64,000 nt of DNA from Bradyrhizobium sp. 138 (GTDB taxonomy: Bacteria; Pseudomonadota; Alphaproteobacteria; Rhizobiales; Xanthobacteraceae), in contig NZ_JADPKT010000084.1 of assembly GCF_023074075.1 (NCBI RefSeq), positions 248,001-312,000 of the forward strand, given 5' to 3'. The notes beneath the pieces are model-generated. The model saw only the letters and a program-made list of their open reading frames with translations, did no database searches and had not been told where the DNA came from. Made by a program: the position numbers and the translations under genes. This document shows positions 16,230-26,694 of the stretch, piece after piece; the first letter of the stretch is position 1; each line of letters starts with the position of its first letter.

Positions 16230-16324
16230 TGCTGTACGCTTTCGATTAGATATCCGCAGCTTCCCCTCTGTCAACGTCATCGGGCAGGCGCGGGCCAAAC
16301 CTTCGCGGGGCACGAGCGATACCA

Positions 16325-17680
16325 ATGTGGCAAAATCTATCCTTGCGCGGGCGCATCAATCTGTTGCTGGCGCTGCTGCTGGCCCTGGGGCTCGCCGTCA
16401 ATATCGGCCGCCAGGTCGCGGAGGCGGGGCCGCGGGTGCAGGCCGAGGACCAGAGCGTGATCCGGCTCGCGCGCGAGTTCATCGAGATGATCGTGGCCGA
16501 TCTCAACGAGGCGCCCGATCCGGATGGCAGGCTGAACCAGATCGCGCGCGACCTCAGCCGTCTGCGCCATGTCAGCATCACGCTGCGGGATGCCGGCGAT
16601 AGTCCGCAGACGCCGCCCCGGCTCGACACTGATGCCGACACGCGCGGGCCGCCGGCCTGGTTCGTCAGCCTGGTTCACCCCGAGCAGACCGCGGTCAGCG
16701 TACCGGTGTCGATCCGCGGCAGGCCCGGCTCGCTCCTGATCACCTCGCATCCCGATGACGAGATCGCCGAGATCTGGGACGGCATCGTGACCCAGCTCGA
16801 AGTCGGCTCGGTGATCGCGCTGGCGCTGTTTTTCTTGATGATGAATGTGGTCGGCCGGGCGCTGGCACCGCTGCAGTCGCTGGCGGAGGCCATGGGGAAG
16901 CTTGAAGGCGGACATTACGAGGCCCGTGTCAGGCCGGGCGGCGCGCCGGAGCTCGCCGCGATCTGCACCAAGCTCAACCACCTGGCCGCAACGCTTCACG
17001 AGGCGGTCGAGGACAAAAGGCGCCTCGCCGAGCGCGCGGTGTCGCTCCAGGACATCGAGCGCAAGGAGATCGCGCGCGAGCTCCACGACGAGTTCGGGCC
17101 GTATCTGTTCTCGCTGCGCGCGCATGCGAGCGCGCTGGCCAAGCAGGCGGATGGACGCGTCCCGAGCGCGGAGGCCGTGCGAAAACATGGCAGTGCCATG
17201 CTGGAGCAGATCAACGCGCTGCAGCAGTTCAATCGCCGCGTGCTGGAGCGCCTCCGCCCCGTCGGCCTCGCCGAGCTCGGCCTGCGCCAGGCGCTGGAAT
17301 CGCTGTCGCGGCTGTGGCGGGAATCGCATCCCGATGTCGCGATAAAGACCGTGATCTCGCCATCGCTCGGGGTCACCGGCGAGACCGCCGATCTCACCAT
17401 CTACCGCATCGTGCAGGAGGCGCTCACCAACGTGTTCCGCCACGCCGGGGCGACCTCGGTCAATGTCGTCATCGAGCCGGTGGAGCAGGCGCGCGACGGC
17501 CGCTTCTGCGCCCGGGTGCGGGTCAGCGACAATGGCCGCGGCATGGAGCCGGGCCAGAAGCTCGGCTTCGGCCTCGTCGGCATGCGTGAGCGGATTCTGG
17601 CGCTGGGCGGCACGCTCAACGTCGTCTCCGGCGACGGCGGCCTGACCGTGGAAGCGCTGGTGCCGACGGCGGCGGCCTGA
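16325..17680 (+). CDS. Membrane sensor histidine kinase, NarX/UhpB type
   Basis: The 451-residue kinase has a first membrane helix (residues 12-28, LLLALLLALGLAVNIG), a periplasmic sensor of about 130 residues, a second helix (about 160-177, VIALALFFLMMNVVG), a HAMP region, and a HisKA_3 dimerisation domain. The phospho-acceptor His is in RELHDEFGPYLF. The ATPase has VQEALTNVFRHA, DNGRGME and GFGLVGMRERI. This class partners NarL-type regulators, matching the divergent gene at 15502. The sensor segment has no named fold; methanol, formaldehyde or a metal are plausible signals by context only. Confidence 0.88.
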   Translation: MWQNLSLRGRINLLLALLLALGLAVNIGRQVAEAGPRVQAEDQSVIRLAREFIEMIVADLNEAPDPDGRLNQIARDLSRLRHVSITLRDAGDSPQTPPRLDTDADTRGPPAWFVSLVHPEQTAVSVPVSIRGRPGSLLITSHPDDEIAEIWDGIVTQLEVGSVIALALFFLMMNVVGRALAPLQSLAEAMGKLEGGHYEARVRPGGAPELAAICTKLNHLAATLHEAVEDKRRLAERAVSLQDIERKEIARELHDEFGPYLFSLRAHASALAKQADGRVPSAEAVRKHGSAMLEQINALQQFNRRVLERLRPVGLAELGLRQALESLSRLWRESHPDVAIKTVISPSLGVTGETADLTIYRIVQEALTNVFRHAGATSVNVVIEPVEQARDGRFCARVRVSDNGRGMEPGQKLGFGLVGMRERILALGGTLNVVSGDGGLTVEALVPTAAA

Positions 17681-17685
17681 TCGTA

Positions 17686-17722
17686 CCCGAAACGATCGGG
17701 AAAAATTCCCGATTTGATCGGG
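17686..17722. promoter_or_regulatory. Two tandem 15-bp dyads, CCCGA-N5-TCGGG, before the TonB receptor gene
   Basis: The dyads are at 17686-17700 and 17708-17722. Each is a perfect 5-5-5 inverted repeat, and their centres are 22 bases apart (two helical turns). They follow the kinase stop and precede the TonB receptor start by about 120 bases. The segment between them (ATCGGGAAAAATTCCCGAT) can also form a hairpin, so a terminator role for the kinase gene is an alternative. Confidence 0.5.
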
Positions 17723-17843
17723 AAAACGGGAGCCGATATTGCCCGACCTTTTGTGGCTGGCGCACCCATTGCGGCCGAATACACTCGTCTCGACTAATCG
17801 GCGAAAATCAAAACAGCCGGTGGTCGCGGATGGGAAGGCGGGG

Positions 17844-20315
17844 ATGGGCACGGTTGTTTCGTTCAAGCGTCGTTTGTTGATGGCCTCGGTATCGACCGGT
17901 CTGGTGTCCGGGCTGGTGTTCGCGAGCCCCGCCGGGGCCGCGCCAGACGAGGAGACCAACGTCCAGAATCTGCCGCCGATCGAGGTGACGGCGCCGCCGC
18001 CGTCGGTGGCGAGACGCAGCGCGCCGACCCGGCCGGTCGCACGCATCGGCGCCGCGTCGTCCGCCAGTCCCCGGACACGCATCTATGTCTACCCGACCGC
18101 GCCGGGCACCGGCAGAGGTCTCGATGTCGACAAGGTCCCGTCGGCGATCAACGCCGTCGATGCCGGCCAGATCAAGCGCGCCGGCTCGCTGAACGTCACC
18201 GACGCGTTGCGCGATAACATCGCCGGCGTCAACATCACCGAAGTCACCGGCAATCCGTTCCAGCCGGACGTCGAATTCCGCGGCTTCGTCGCTTCGCCCG
18301 TGACGGGCACGCCGCAAGGCCTTGCCGTGTACCAGAACGGCGTCCGCATCAACGAGGCCTTCTCGGACGCCGTCAATTGGGACCTGATCCCGACCGCCGC
18401 GATCAGGTCGGTGACGTTGGTGACCAACAATCCCGCCTTCGGCCTCAACGCATTGGGCGGCGCGATCAATCTGCAAATGAAGGACGGTTTTACCTATCAG
18501 GGCGCCGAGATCGACGTGATGGGCGGCTCGTTCGGCCGCATCCAGGGCTCGGCGCAATGGGGCAAGCAGGTCGACGAGAACTACGCTGTCTATGCCGTGC
18601 TCGAAGGCCTGCGCGACAACGGCTTCCGCAATTTCTCTCAATCGACCGTGCGGCGCTTCTACGGCGATGTCGGCTACAAGGCGGGCGACAGCGAATTCCA
18701 CGCCAATATGGGCGTCGCCAAGAACGATTTCGGCGCCAGCGCCACCGTTCCCGCCGAGCTGCTCGACAAATATTGGGGCGCGACCTACACCACGCCGCAG
18801 ACCACGTCCAACCGCGTCGGCTATCTCAACCTGACCGGAAAGGCCGATGCGACGCCGACCTGGACGCTCGAAGGCACCGCGCATGTGCGCAGGTATGAGC
18901 AGAAGCTCGTCGACGGCAATCCGACCGACGTACAGGAATGCGCTGTCCTCGGGCTATTGTGCTTCGGCGACGATACGACGCCGGCGAACGGCACCAACGG
19001 CGCGCAGCTCGTCAATCCCTATCCGCTCGGGACCATCCTCGGCGAGATCGACCGCAGCACGATACGCTCGACCAGTTTCGGCGTGTCGGGGCAGGCCACC
19101 AACACCGACCAATTGTTCGGGCACGACAACCGCTTCGTGATGGGCGCGAGCTATGATGCCGGCGTCACGCGCTACAGCGCCACTGCCGAGATCGGCTCGA
19201 TCGGAGAAAACTACGTCGTCAGCGGCAGCGGCGTCTTCCTGGGGCCGACCGGCCAGCCGACGACAGTTGCCGGTCCCGTCTCGCTGCGGACCGTCAATCA
19301 GTATAACGGCCTGTATGCGATGGACACGTTCAACGTCACGGATGCCTTCGCGGTCACCGGCGGCGGCCGCTTCAACGTGGCGCGGATCTCGCTGGAGGAC
19401 CAGCTCGGGACCGATCTGAACGGCAATCATACCTTCACGCGCTTCAATCCGGTGATCGGCGGCACCTACAAGATCACCCCGGGGCTGACCGCCTATGCAG
19501 GCTATTCCGAAGCCAACCGTGTGCCGACGCCGCTCGAGCTCGGCTGCTCCGATCCAGCCCGTCCCTGTTTGCTCGCGGCGTTTCTGGTCTCCGATCCGCC
19601 GCTCAAGCAGGTCGTGTCCAAGACCGTGGAAGCCGGCCTGCGCGGCACCAGGGAGCTGAACATCGGCACCCTCGGCTGGAAGGTCGGCGGCTTTCGCGCC
19701 ACCAATTACGACGACATCGTCGCGGTCCCCGTCGTCGGGCGAACCGGCTTCGGCTATTTCTCCAATGTCGGCCGCACCAGGCGGCAGGGCCTCGAGGCCG
19801 AAATCAACATCAAATCGCCCACGCTTCAGTTCCAGGCGAGCTACGCCTTCGTCGACGCGCGCTTCCTCGATCCGCTCGAACTCGGCTCGGAAAGCCCGTT
19901 TGCCGATCCGGCCACCGACACCATCCAGGTCAGGCCCGGCAACCAGATCCCCGCGATCCCGCGCCACCGCGTCAAGGTCGGCATCGATTATGCCGTGACC
20001 GACGTCTGGAAGGTCGGCGGCAACGCGCTGTTCGTCTCCAGCCAATATCTGGTCGGCGATGAGTCGAACCAGTACACCAAGCTGCCGTCCTATACGGTGT
20101 TCAATCTCCACACCTCTTATCAGGTGACGAAGAACATCCAGCTCTATGGCAAGATCGACAACATCTTCGACAAGCGCTATGCGACCTACGGCCAGTTCTT
20201 CGATCGCGACGCCTTGCCCAACTTCACCAACGGCGGCAACGACTTCACCGATCCGCGCTCTCTCAGCCCGGCGAGGCCGCGCGCGTTCTATGCGGGGATG
20301 CGGGTGACGTTCTAG
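17844..20315 (+). CDS. TonB-dependent outer-membrane receptor (LutH-like candidate)
   Basis: The 823-residue receptor starts at ATG 17844 after GGGAAGGCGGGG; the frame is open to 17739 but without a credible start. It has a signal peptide (VSGLVFASPAGAAP), a TonB-box-like LPPIEVTAPP, a Pro/Ala-rich linker, a plug domain (about residues 85-215, with VPSAINAVDAGQIKRAGS and GGAINLQMKDGF) and a 22-strand-type barrel ending MRVTF. The extracellular part contains Cys pairs (ECAVLGLLCFG, GCSDPARPC). LutH, the lanthanide receptor of Methylorubrum, is encoded with lutAEF; context makes the same role likely. Uptake of another chelated metal cannot be excluded. Confidence 0.85.
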   Translation: MGTVVSFKRRLLMASVSTGLVSGLVFASPAGAAPDEETNVQNLPPIEVTAPPPSVARRSAPTRPVARIGAASSASPRTRIYVYPTAPGTGRGLDVDKVPSAINAVDAGQIKRAGSLNVTDALRDNIAGVNITEVTGNPFQPDVEFRGFVASPVTGTPQGLAVYQNGVRINEAFSDAVNWDLIPTAAIRSVTLVTNNPAFGLNALGGAINLQMKDGFTYQGAEIDVMGGSFGRIQGSAQWGKQVDENYAVYAVLEGLRDNGFRNFSQSTVRRFYGDVGYKAGDSEFHANMGVAKNDFGASATVPAELLDKYWGATYTTPQTTSNRVGYLNLTGKADATPTWTLEGTAHVRRYEQKLVDGNPTDVQECAVLGLLCFGDDTTPANGTNGAQLVNPYPLGTILGEIDRSTIRSTSFGVSGQATNTDQLFGHDNRFVMGASYDAGVTRYSATAEIGSIGENYVVSGSGVFLGPTGQPTTVAGPVSLRTVNQYNGLYAMDTFNVTDAFAVTGGGRFNVARISLEDQLGTDLNGNHTFTRFNPVIGGTYKITPGLTAYAGYSEANRVPTPLELGCSDPARPCLLAAFLVSDPPLKQVVSKTVEAGLRGTRELNIGTLGWKVGGFRATNYDDIVAVPVVGRTGFGYFSNVGRTRRQGLEAEINIKSPTLQFQASYAFVDARFLDPLELGSESPFADPATDTIQVRPGNQIPAIPRHRVKVGIDYAVTDVWKVGGNALFVSSQYLVGDESNQYTKLPSYTVFNLHTSYQVTKNIQLYGKIDNIFDKRYATYGQFFDRDALPNFTNGGNDFTDPRSLSPARPRAFYAGMRVTF

Positions 20316-20383
20316 CTGCTTTGGGAGTGCCGGCGTCCTCTTGATTGGCCGTCCAGGACACACGCCTGCGCCAACCGTCGCTT

Positions 20384-21405
20384 TCACTCCACCTTCATTC
20401 TCTCGAGCGGTGCGGCCGCGACGCTCGTCTGCTCCCGGACTTTGGCCACACTTGCGCGGTGGCGTCGCTGCACCAGATACTGATCGCCGAGCACCCCGGC
20501 CAGGATCACCGTTCCCATCACCGCGAAATTGAGCGAGCTCGGAATGCCCAGCAGGTTGACCAGATTCTGTAGCATCTGGAGCAGCACGGTGCCGAGCACG
20601 ACGCCGATGATCGAGCCTTCGCCGCCGCGCAAGGAGCAGCCGCCGAGCACAGCGGCGGCGATGGCGTAGAGCTCGTAGAACGAGCCATGCACCGCCGGCG
20701 AAATCGAGCGGGTGTACATCGCGATCAGGATTGCTGAAAATGCGGTCAGACCGCCGCAGATGACATAGGCCGAGATGATCACGCGGTTGGAGCGAATGCC
20801 GGAGTAGCGTGCCGCTTCCTCGTTCTTGCCGACGGCATAGAGATAGCGGCCGAACACGGAGCGGTGAAGCATCACCCAGGCGATGACGGCCACCACGGCA
20901 AGGGCCACCACGCTGTGCGGCAGCGGAAAGCCGAGCACGTTGGTGCGGCCAGCGGCCAGCCATTCCAGCATCGGAAAGCTTGCACCAAAGCCGAAGCCCG
21001 CGGTCGCGTCCTCGGTGTAATAACGAGCCGCGCCGCGATAGATCAGGAGGCCGCACAGCGTCACCACGAAAGGCTGGATCCGCATCCTGGTCACCAGCGT
21101 GCCGTGAACCAGACCGATCACGAGCCCAGCCGCAACGATCATGGCGATGGCCGCGAGCCAGTTGACGTCGTGATTGACGATGAGGTCGATGAACAGGACG
21201 CCGAGGAGCGCGATCACGGAACCGACCGACAGCTCGATTCCGCCGATAATGATGACGACGGCTTCCGCGATGGAGAAGATGCCGAACAGCCCGACCTGGT
21301 TGGCGGTATTGGAAAGATTGCCAACGAAAAGGAATCTCGGATTGATGAGGGCGACGACGGTCCCGACCACAAGGATCAGAACCAGAAGGCTCACGTCTTT
21401 CTTGC

Positions 21406-21409
<4 letters not shown>
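20384..21409 (-). CDS. Sugar ABC importer permease, RbsC type
   Basis: The 341-residue inner-membrane protein has the 8-10 hydrophobic segments of the RbsC/AraH family, with the conserved GGIELSVGSVIALLGVLFI near residue 60, HGTLVTRMRIQPFVVTL, and AAAVLGGCSLRGGEGSIIG in the ATPase-contact region. Its start overlaps the upstream ATPase gene by four bases. It is the last gene of a three-gene importer (binding protein, ATPase, permease). Substrates of the family are pentoses, galactose, inositol and autoinducer-2; which applies here is open. Confidence 0.9.
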
Positions 21410-22923
<1,514 letters not shown>

Positions 22924-22956
22924 GGCGGGCTGCGGGGCGGGCAGCGGGGATACCTC

Positions 22957-23910
22957 CTATTTCTTCAGCATCTGCTTCATCGAGGCCATGAAGTCGTCGA
23001 CATTCGCCTTTTCGATGACCTTGCCGGGCACGATGATGATGCTGTTGGCCGGGATGCCGGACTTGTCGCCGCCGATGTAGCTCGCCATCAGCTTCATGCC
23101 CTGATAGCCCCATTCGAACGGCTGCTGCACCACCGTGCCGACGATGCTGCCTTCCTTGACGCCGCCGAGCGTGATCGGATCCTCGTCAAAGCCGATGATC
23201 TTGATCTTGTTGAGCTTGCCGGCTTCCTTGAGCACCTCGTAGATGCGCGGTGTATTGTAGGAGTAGAAGCCGACGAGGCAGCTCACATCGGGCATGGCTG
23301 CGAGGATGTCCTCGACGTTGCGCTTGGCGCGGGTCTGGTCGATCTCGTCGCCGCGGACGTCGACAAGCTCGACCTTCGAGCCTTTGATCGTTTCCTTGAC
23401 GCCTTCGATGCGCTCGCGCGCATTGTCGGCGCCGGGCAGGCCGACGAAGCCGACGCATTTGCCGCCGTCCGGCAGCGCCTTGACCATCAGCTTTCCTGCC
23501 TCCTTGCCGAGGTCGGTGTTGGAGGAGCCGATATAGGCCACGCGCTTGGATTGCGGCGCGTCGCTGTCGGTGGTGAACAGCACCGTCTGGGACGCAACCT
23601 TGTTGAGGTGTTCGGTCTGGTTCTTCGGATCGACCGCGCTGACCATGATGCCGGCGGCGCCGGCGGCGACGAGGTCGTCCATCACGCGCTGCTGCACGGC
23701 GGCGGCTGCCTGTTCCGGATATTTGAACTGGAGCTCGTAGTTGGGCAGCTCGCCCTGCGCCTTCTTCAACCCGGCCTCGGCGATCTTCCAGAAGTCGGAT
23801 GCGCCATTCACAACGAAGGCCAGAACCTTCTTGTCCGCCGCATCGGCCGAGCCGGCACCCGCTGCTATCGCGAAGGCAATAGATACACCTGCAACCAAGA
23901 GACGCTGCAT
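22957..23910 (-). CDS. Sugar ABC importer periplasmic binding protein
   Basis: The 317-residue protein starts at ATG 23910 after GGGGAGG; the frame upstream to 24096 is non-coding leader. The signal peptide is GVSIAFAIAAGAGSADAAD. The periplasmic-binding fold of the LacI/RbsB class is clear from VLAFVVNGASDFWKIAEAG, AAGIMVSAVDP, VAYIGSSNTDLGKEAG and IIGFDEDPITLGGVKEGS. It is the first gene of the importer operon. Residues in the cleft do not let me name the sugar. A beta-glucosidase gene lies about 1 kb away on the other strand, so a glucoside-derived sugar is a possibility. Confidence 0.9.
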   Translation of the reverse strand: MQRLLVAGVSIAFAIAAGAGSADAADKKVLAFVVNGASDFWKIAEAGLKKAQGELPNYELQFKYPEQAAAAVQQRVMDDLVAAGAAGIMVSAVDPKNQTEHLNKVASQTVLFTTDSDAPQSKRVAYIGSSNTDLGKEAGKLMVKALPDGGKCVGFVGLPGADNARERIEGVKETIKGSKVELVDVRGDEIDQTRAKRNVEDILAAMPDVSCLVGFYSYNTPRIYEVLKEAGKLNKIKIIGFDEDPITLGGVKEGSIVGTVVQQPFEWGYQGMKLMASYIGGDKSGIPANSIIIVPGKVIEKANVDDFMASMKQMLKK

Positions 23911-24080
23911 ATCATCCTCCCCTAAGGCGGTCGGCCCTTGATGAAGGCCAACTCTGCTTGAGCCCAGATTGGGCGCATGCCTCACCCCCGGCTGCAGGGC
24001 GATCAGCCGCCACCCGCATCGTTGCGGCAGAGGCGGGCTAGTGACCCGGCCGGCGAGGTGAAATGAGGCGCGTACCTCAA

Positions 24081-24109
24081 ACGGTAGCAGAAGCACGCAG
24101 GGCGTGCAA
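24081..24109 (-). promoter_or_regulatory. Sigma-70-like promoter candidate for the sugar importer
   Basis: On the minus strand TTGCAC (24109-24104) and TACCGT (24086-24081) are separated by 17 bases. Transcription would begin near 24074 and leave a leader of about 160 bases before the binding-protein start. The remaining sequence between 23911 and 24208 holds no gene that I can see. Confidence 0.3.
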
Positions 24110-24208
24110 TCGGAAGACTTAACCGATCAGAAACCATTGCAAATGATCCGAAAATTTTAACGAAACTCTCCGGCTGTCTCTGCGTCGGTTCGCCGGGAGG
24201 GCCGTCTG

Positions 24209-24376
24209 ATGACAGAGCACCAGTTGCGAGAGCAGGAATTCCGGATTGCGCGTTATCGGCGTTTGGAGCGGGAAGTGACTGATCCGCTTGCCGCATGTCT
24301 GCTTCACGACATCGTCGAGGAGCTTGAAGCCGAGCTGCGCAAGCAGCGTCCGGAATGGCACGGGCCGCGCGATTAA
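24209..24376 (+). CDS. Small charged protein of 55 residues, function unknown
   Basis: The frame starts at ATG 24209, eight bases after a perfect GGGAGG (24195-24200), and ends at TAA 24374-24376. The product is helical and rich in Arg and Glu (QEFRIARYRRLEREV, IVEELEAELRKQ), with a single Cys. Codon use fits the neighbourhood. It is divergent from the sugar importer and followed 60 bases later by the gene at 24437. No domain is recognised; the strong ribosome site and regular helix pattern support a real gene. Confidence 0.6.
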   Translation: MTEHQLREQEFRIARYRRLEREVTDPLAACLLHDIVEELEAELRKQRPEWHGPRD

Positions 24377-24436
24377 CGCTTTCTTAGCGCTAATCATGCG
24401 GATGATCGCAAGGGAATGCCAGGGGACACTGCTCCC

Positions 24437-24844
24437 ATGCTGAAGGACGGGACATATGCGGCGTGGTACAAGACGCCGCTCGACCAGGGGACCGGGATCG
24501 TCCATGTCGCGGACGGACAGATCTGGGGCCGCGACAGCCTGATGACCTATCACGGCTCGTGTCAGGTCGATGGAGATCGCTTCACCGCAACAGTGTCGAC
24601 CAAGCGTCATACCGACGGACGGGTAACGGTGTTCGGCATCGACGACGAGCTCACTTTGGATATCGAGGGAAACTGCCCCGGCAAGATCGCGACTTACACC
24701 GCGACGGCACAGCAAGTGCCGGGAATGGTTCTCCAGGGAACGCTCATCCTCACCGAACAGCCGCCGCCGGCACATGAACCGGCCGAGCCGCGCCCGGCAT
24801 TCAACCCCGACAAGCTGCCAAAGTTGCCGAAACGCCCGCGCTGA
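24437..24844 (+). CDS. GrlR-like small domain protein
   Basis: The 135-residue protein starts at ATG 24437, ten bases after AGGGGAC; an ATG at 24416 abuts its ribosome site and was set aside. The sequence begins MLKDGTYAAWYKTPLDQGTG and continues with VHVADGQIWGRDSLMTYHGS and DGDRFTATVSTKRHTDG, a beta-strand pattern like the GrlR lipocalin-like fold, first known from a type III secretion regulator but found widely in Bradyrhizobium. The C-terminal 25 residues are Pro-rich (QPPPAHEPAEP) and likely disordered. Cytosolic; its role is unknown. Confidence 0.65.
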   Translation: MLKDGTYAAWYKTPLDQGTGIVHVADGQIWGRDSLMTYHGSCQVDGDRFTATVSTKRHTDGRVTVFGIDDELTLDIEGNCPGKIATYTATAQQVPGMVLQGTLILTEQPPPAHEPAEPRPAFNPDKLPKLPKRPR

Positions 24845-24996
24845 CCAGGGAAGCCAGCGCGTCGGCTGGCCCGCATCCATATGTCGCGCCCAGGCCGCGC
24901 GATTCCGCATCCGGCCTTCCCCGAAGCTTGCTTCTCAAACCGCCCTGAACTCGCCATTGTGCGCCCGCAACAGCTCGGAAAAGCGGAGAAGCATCA

Positions 24997-26460
24997 ATGT
25001 CGGACAAGGTCTCGCGTCGCCGGTTCGCGAAAATCGCGGGGCTGTCCGCAGCCGGCTTGACCGGTCCGCTCGACGCGGCGAAGGCAAGGCCTGCGTCGCC
25101 GACACGCAATGGAAGCGGCTTTCCGGCGGGCTTCGTCTGGGGCACGGCGACCTCGTCCTACCAGGTCGAGGGCGCTGTCAACGAGGACGGGCGAGGAGCC
25201 TCGATCTGGGACAAGTTCGTGCGCATCCCCGGCAAGATCGAGGACAGCACCAATGGCGACCGCGCCAATGAGCATTATCACCGCTACAAGGAGGACATCG
25301 CGCTGATCAAGGCGCTCGGCTGCAAGGCCTACCGCTTCTCGGTGGCCTGGCCGCGGCTGTTTCCGGACGGCGACGGCAAGCCCAACCCGAAGGGGCTCGA
25401 CTTCTACAACCGGCTCATTGACGAGCTCCTGAAGAACGGCATCGAACCGTGGCTGACACTCTACCATTGGGACCTGCCGCAATCGCTCGAGGATCGCTTC
25501 GGCGGCTGGCGCTCGACGGAGACCTGCAAGATCTTCGGCGACTACGCCGCCTATGTCGCCAAGCATCTGACTGACCGCGTCAAGAACGTGTTCACGCTGA
25601 ACGAGAGCGGCCGCTTCGTCTATTTCGGCTACGGCATCGGCATCGACGCGCCGGGCCTGACGCTGCCGCAAGCCGACGTCAACCAGATCAGGCACAACAG
25701 CGCGCTGGCGCATGGGCTCGCGGTGCAGGCGGTGCGCGCCCATGGCCGGCGCGGCACCAAAGTGGGGCCGGCCGAGAACATCGATGCCTGCATTCCCGCG
25801 ATCGATACGCCGGAGAATGTTCGTGCCGCAGAGATCGCGCTGCGCGAATTGAATGCCGGCTACCTCAATGTCATCATGACGGGCCGCTATACCGACGCGT
25901 TCCTGAAATTCGCTGGCGCCAACGCGCCGAAATTCACCGATGCGGAGCTGAAGATCATCTCCTCGCCGGTCGATTTCCTCGGCCTCAACATCTACGCGCC
26001 GCAGCACTACGTGGTGGCCTCCGATCAGGGCGCGGGATTCATGCCGCTGCCGATCCCGAAATCGTTCCCGCACATGAATTCGGACTGGCTGCGCGTCGGT
26101 CCCGAGACCCTCTATTGGGTACCGAAGCTGGCGGCAAAGATCTGGAAGACGGATGCGATCTATATCAGCGAGAACGGCGCCTCCGGCGACGACGTCGTGA
26201 CGCCGGACGGCAAGGTCTACGACACCGACCGCATCATGTATTTGCGCAATTATCTCGCCCAGCTCCAGCGCGCCACCAATGAGGGCGTGCCGGTGCGCGG
26301 CTATTTCCTCTGGAGCCTGATGGACAATTTCGAGTGGGTGTATGGGCTGAACAAGCGTTTCGGGCTGTACCACGTCAATTTCGACACGCAGGTGCGTACG
26401 CCGAAACTCAGCGCGAGTTTTTACCGCAACGTGATCGCGAACAACGCGGCGGGGGTGTAG
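24997..26460 (+). CDS. Tat-exported family 1 glycosidase (beta-glucosidase type)
   Basis: The 487-residue enzyme has a twin-arginine signal (SRRRFAKIAGLSAAG at residues 6-20), unusual for GH1 proteins, which are mostly cytoplasmic. The (beta/alpha)8 domain has GFVWGTATSSYQVEGA, the acid/base Glu203 in TLNES (the family consensus is TLNEP) and the nucleophile Glu392 in YISENGAS. WSLMDNFEWVYG provides the aglycone-side residues. The start at ATG 24997 follows GGAGAAG. Export means it would hydrolyse beta-glucosides in the periplasm, which suits the sugar importer nearby. Confidence 0.9.
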   Translation: MSDKVSRRRFAKIAGLSAAGLTGPLDAAKARPASPTRNGSGFPAGFVWGTATSSYQVEGAVNEDGRGASIWDKFVRIPGKIEDSTNGDRANEHYHRYKEDIALIKALGCKAYRFSVAWPRLFPDGDGKPNPKGLDFYNRLIDELLKNGIEPWLTLYHWDLPQSLEDRFGGWRSTETCKIFGDYAAYVAKHLTDRVKNVFTLNESGRFVYFGYGIGIDAPGLTLPQADVNQIRHNSALAHGLAVQAVRAHGRRGTKVGPAENIDACIPAIDTPENVRAAEIALRELNAGYLNVIMTGRYTDAFLKFAGANAPKFTDAELKIISSPVDFLGLNIYAPQHYVVASDQGAGFMPLPIPKSFPHMNSDWLRVGPETLYWVPKLAAKIWKTDAIYISENGASGDDVVTPDGKVYDTDRIMYLRNYLAQLQRATNEGVPVRGYFLWSLMDNFEWVYGLNKRFGLYHVNFDTQVRTPKLSASFYRNVIANNAAGV

Positions 26461-26483
26461 CAGCTCTTGTTGCATCCAGAGGG

Positions 26484-26566
26484 CCGTCATGCCCGGGCTT
26501 GTCCCGGGCAACCACGTTCTTCGTGCCGCGTAGCAAGGATGGCCGGGACAAGCCCGGCCATGACGG
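26484..26566. repeat. Palindromic intergenic repeat, family B
   Basis: CCGTCATGCCCGGGCTTGTC on the left is answered by GGGACAAGCCCGGCCATGACGG on the right, around a spacer of about 30 bases. This form of repeat is typical of Bradyrhizobium intergenic regions. The rest of 26461-26694 holds no gene. Confidence 0.7.
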
Positions 26567-26694
26567 TGTGGAGGCTCTTGTGCGCTATCCGCGCAGCGGA
26601 AAATGCGGGTGAGGGAGCGCAAATACCGCGCATTGACTCTCCTCGCCCCCTTATTCAGAACCGTCCTCAACACTCACAACAAGAGGACACGCTC

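Noticed and set aside
1..20315. Search for a lanmodulin-like EF-hand protein
   Set aside because: No small exported protein here has repeated DxDxD loops; the acidic KDKEVDHDER of the protein at 1204 is not an EF-hand.
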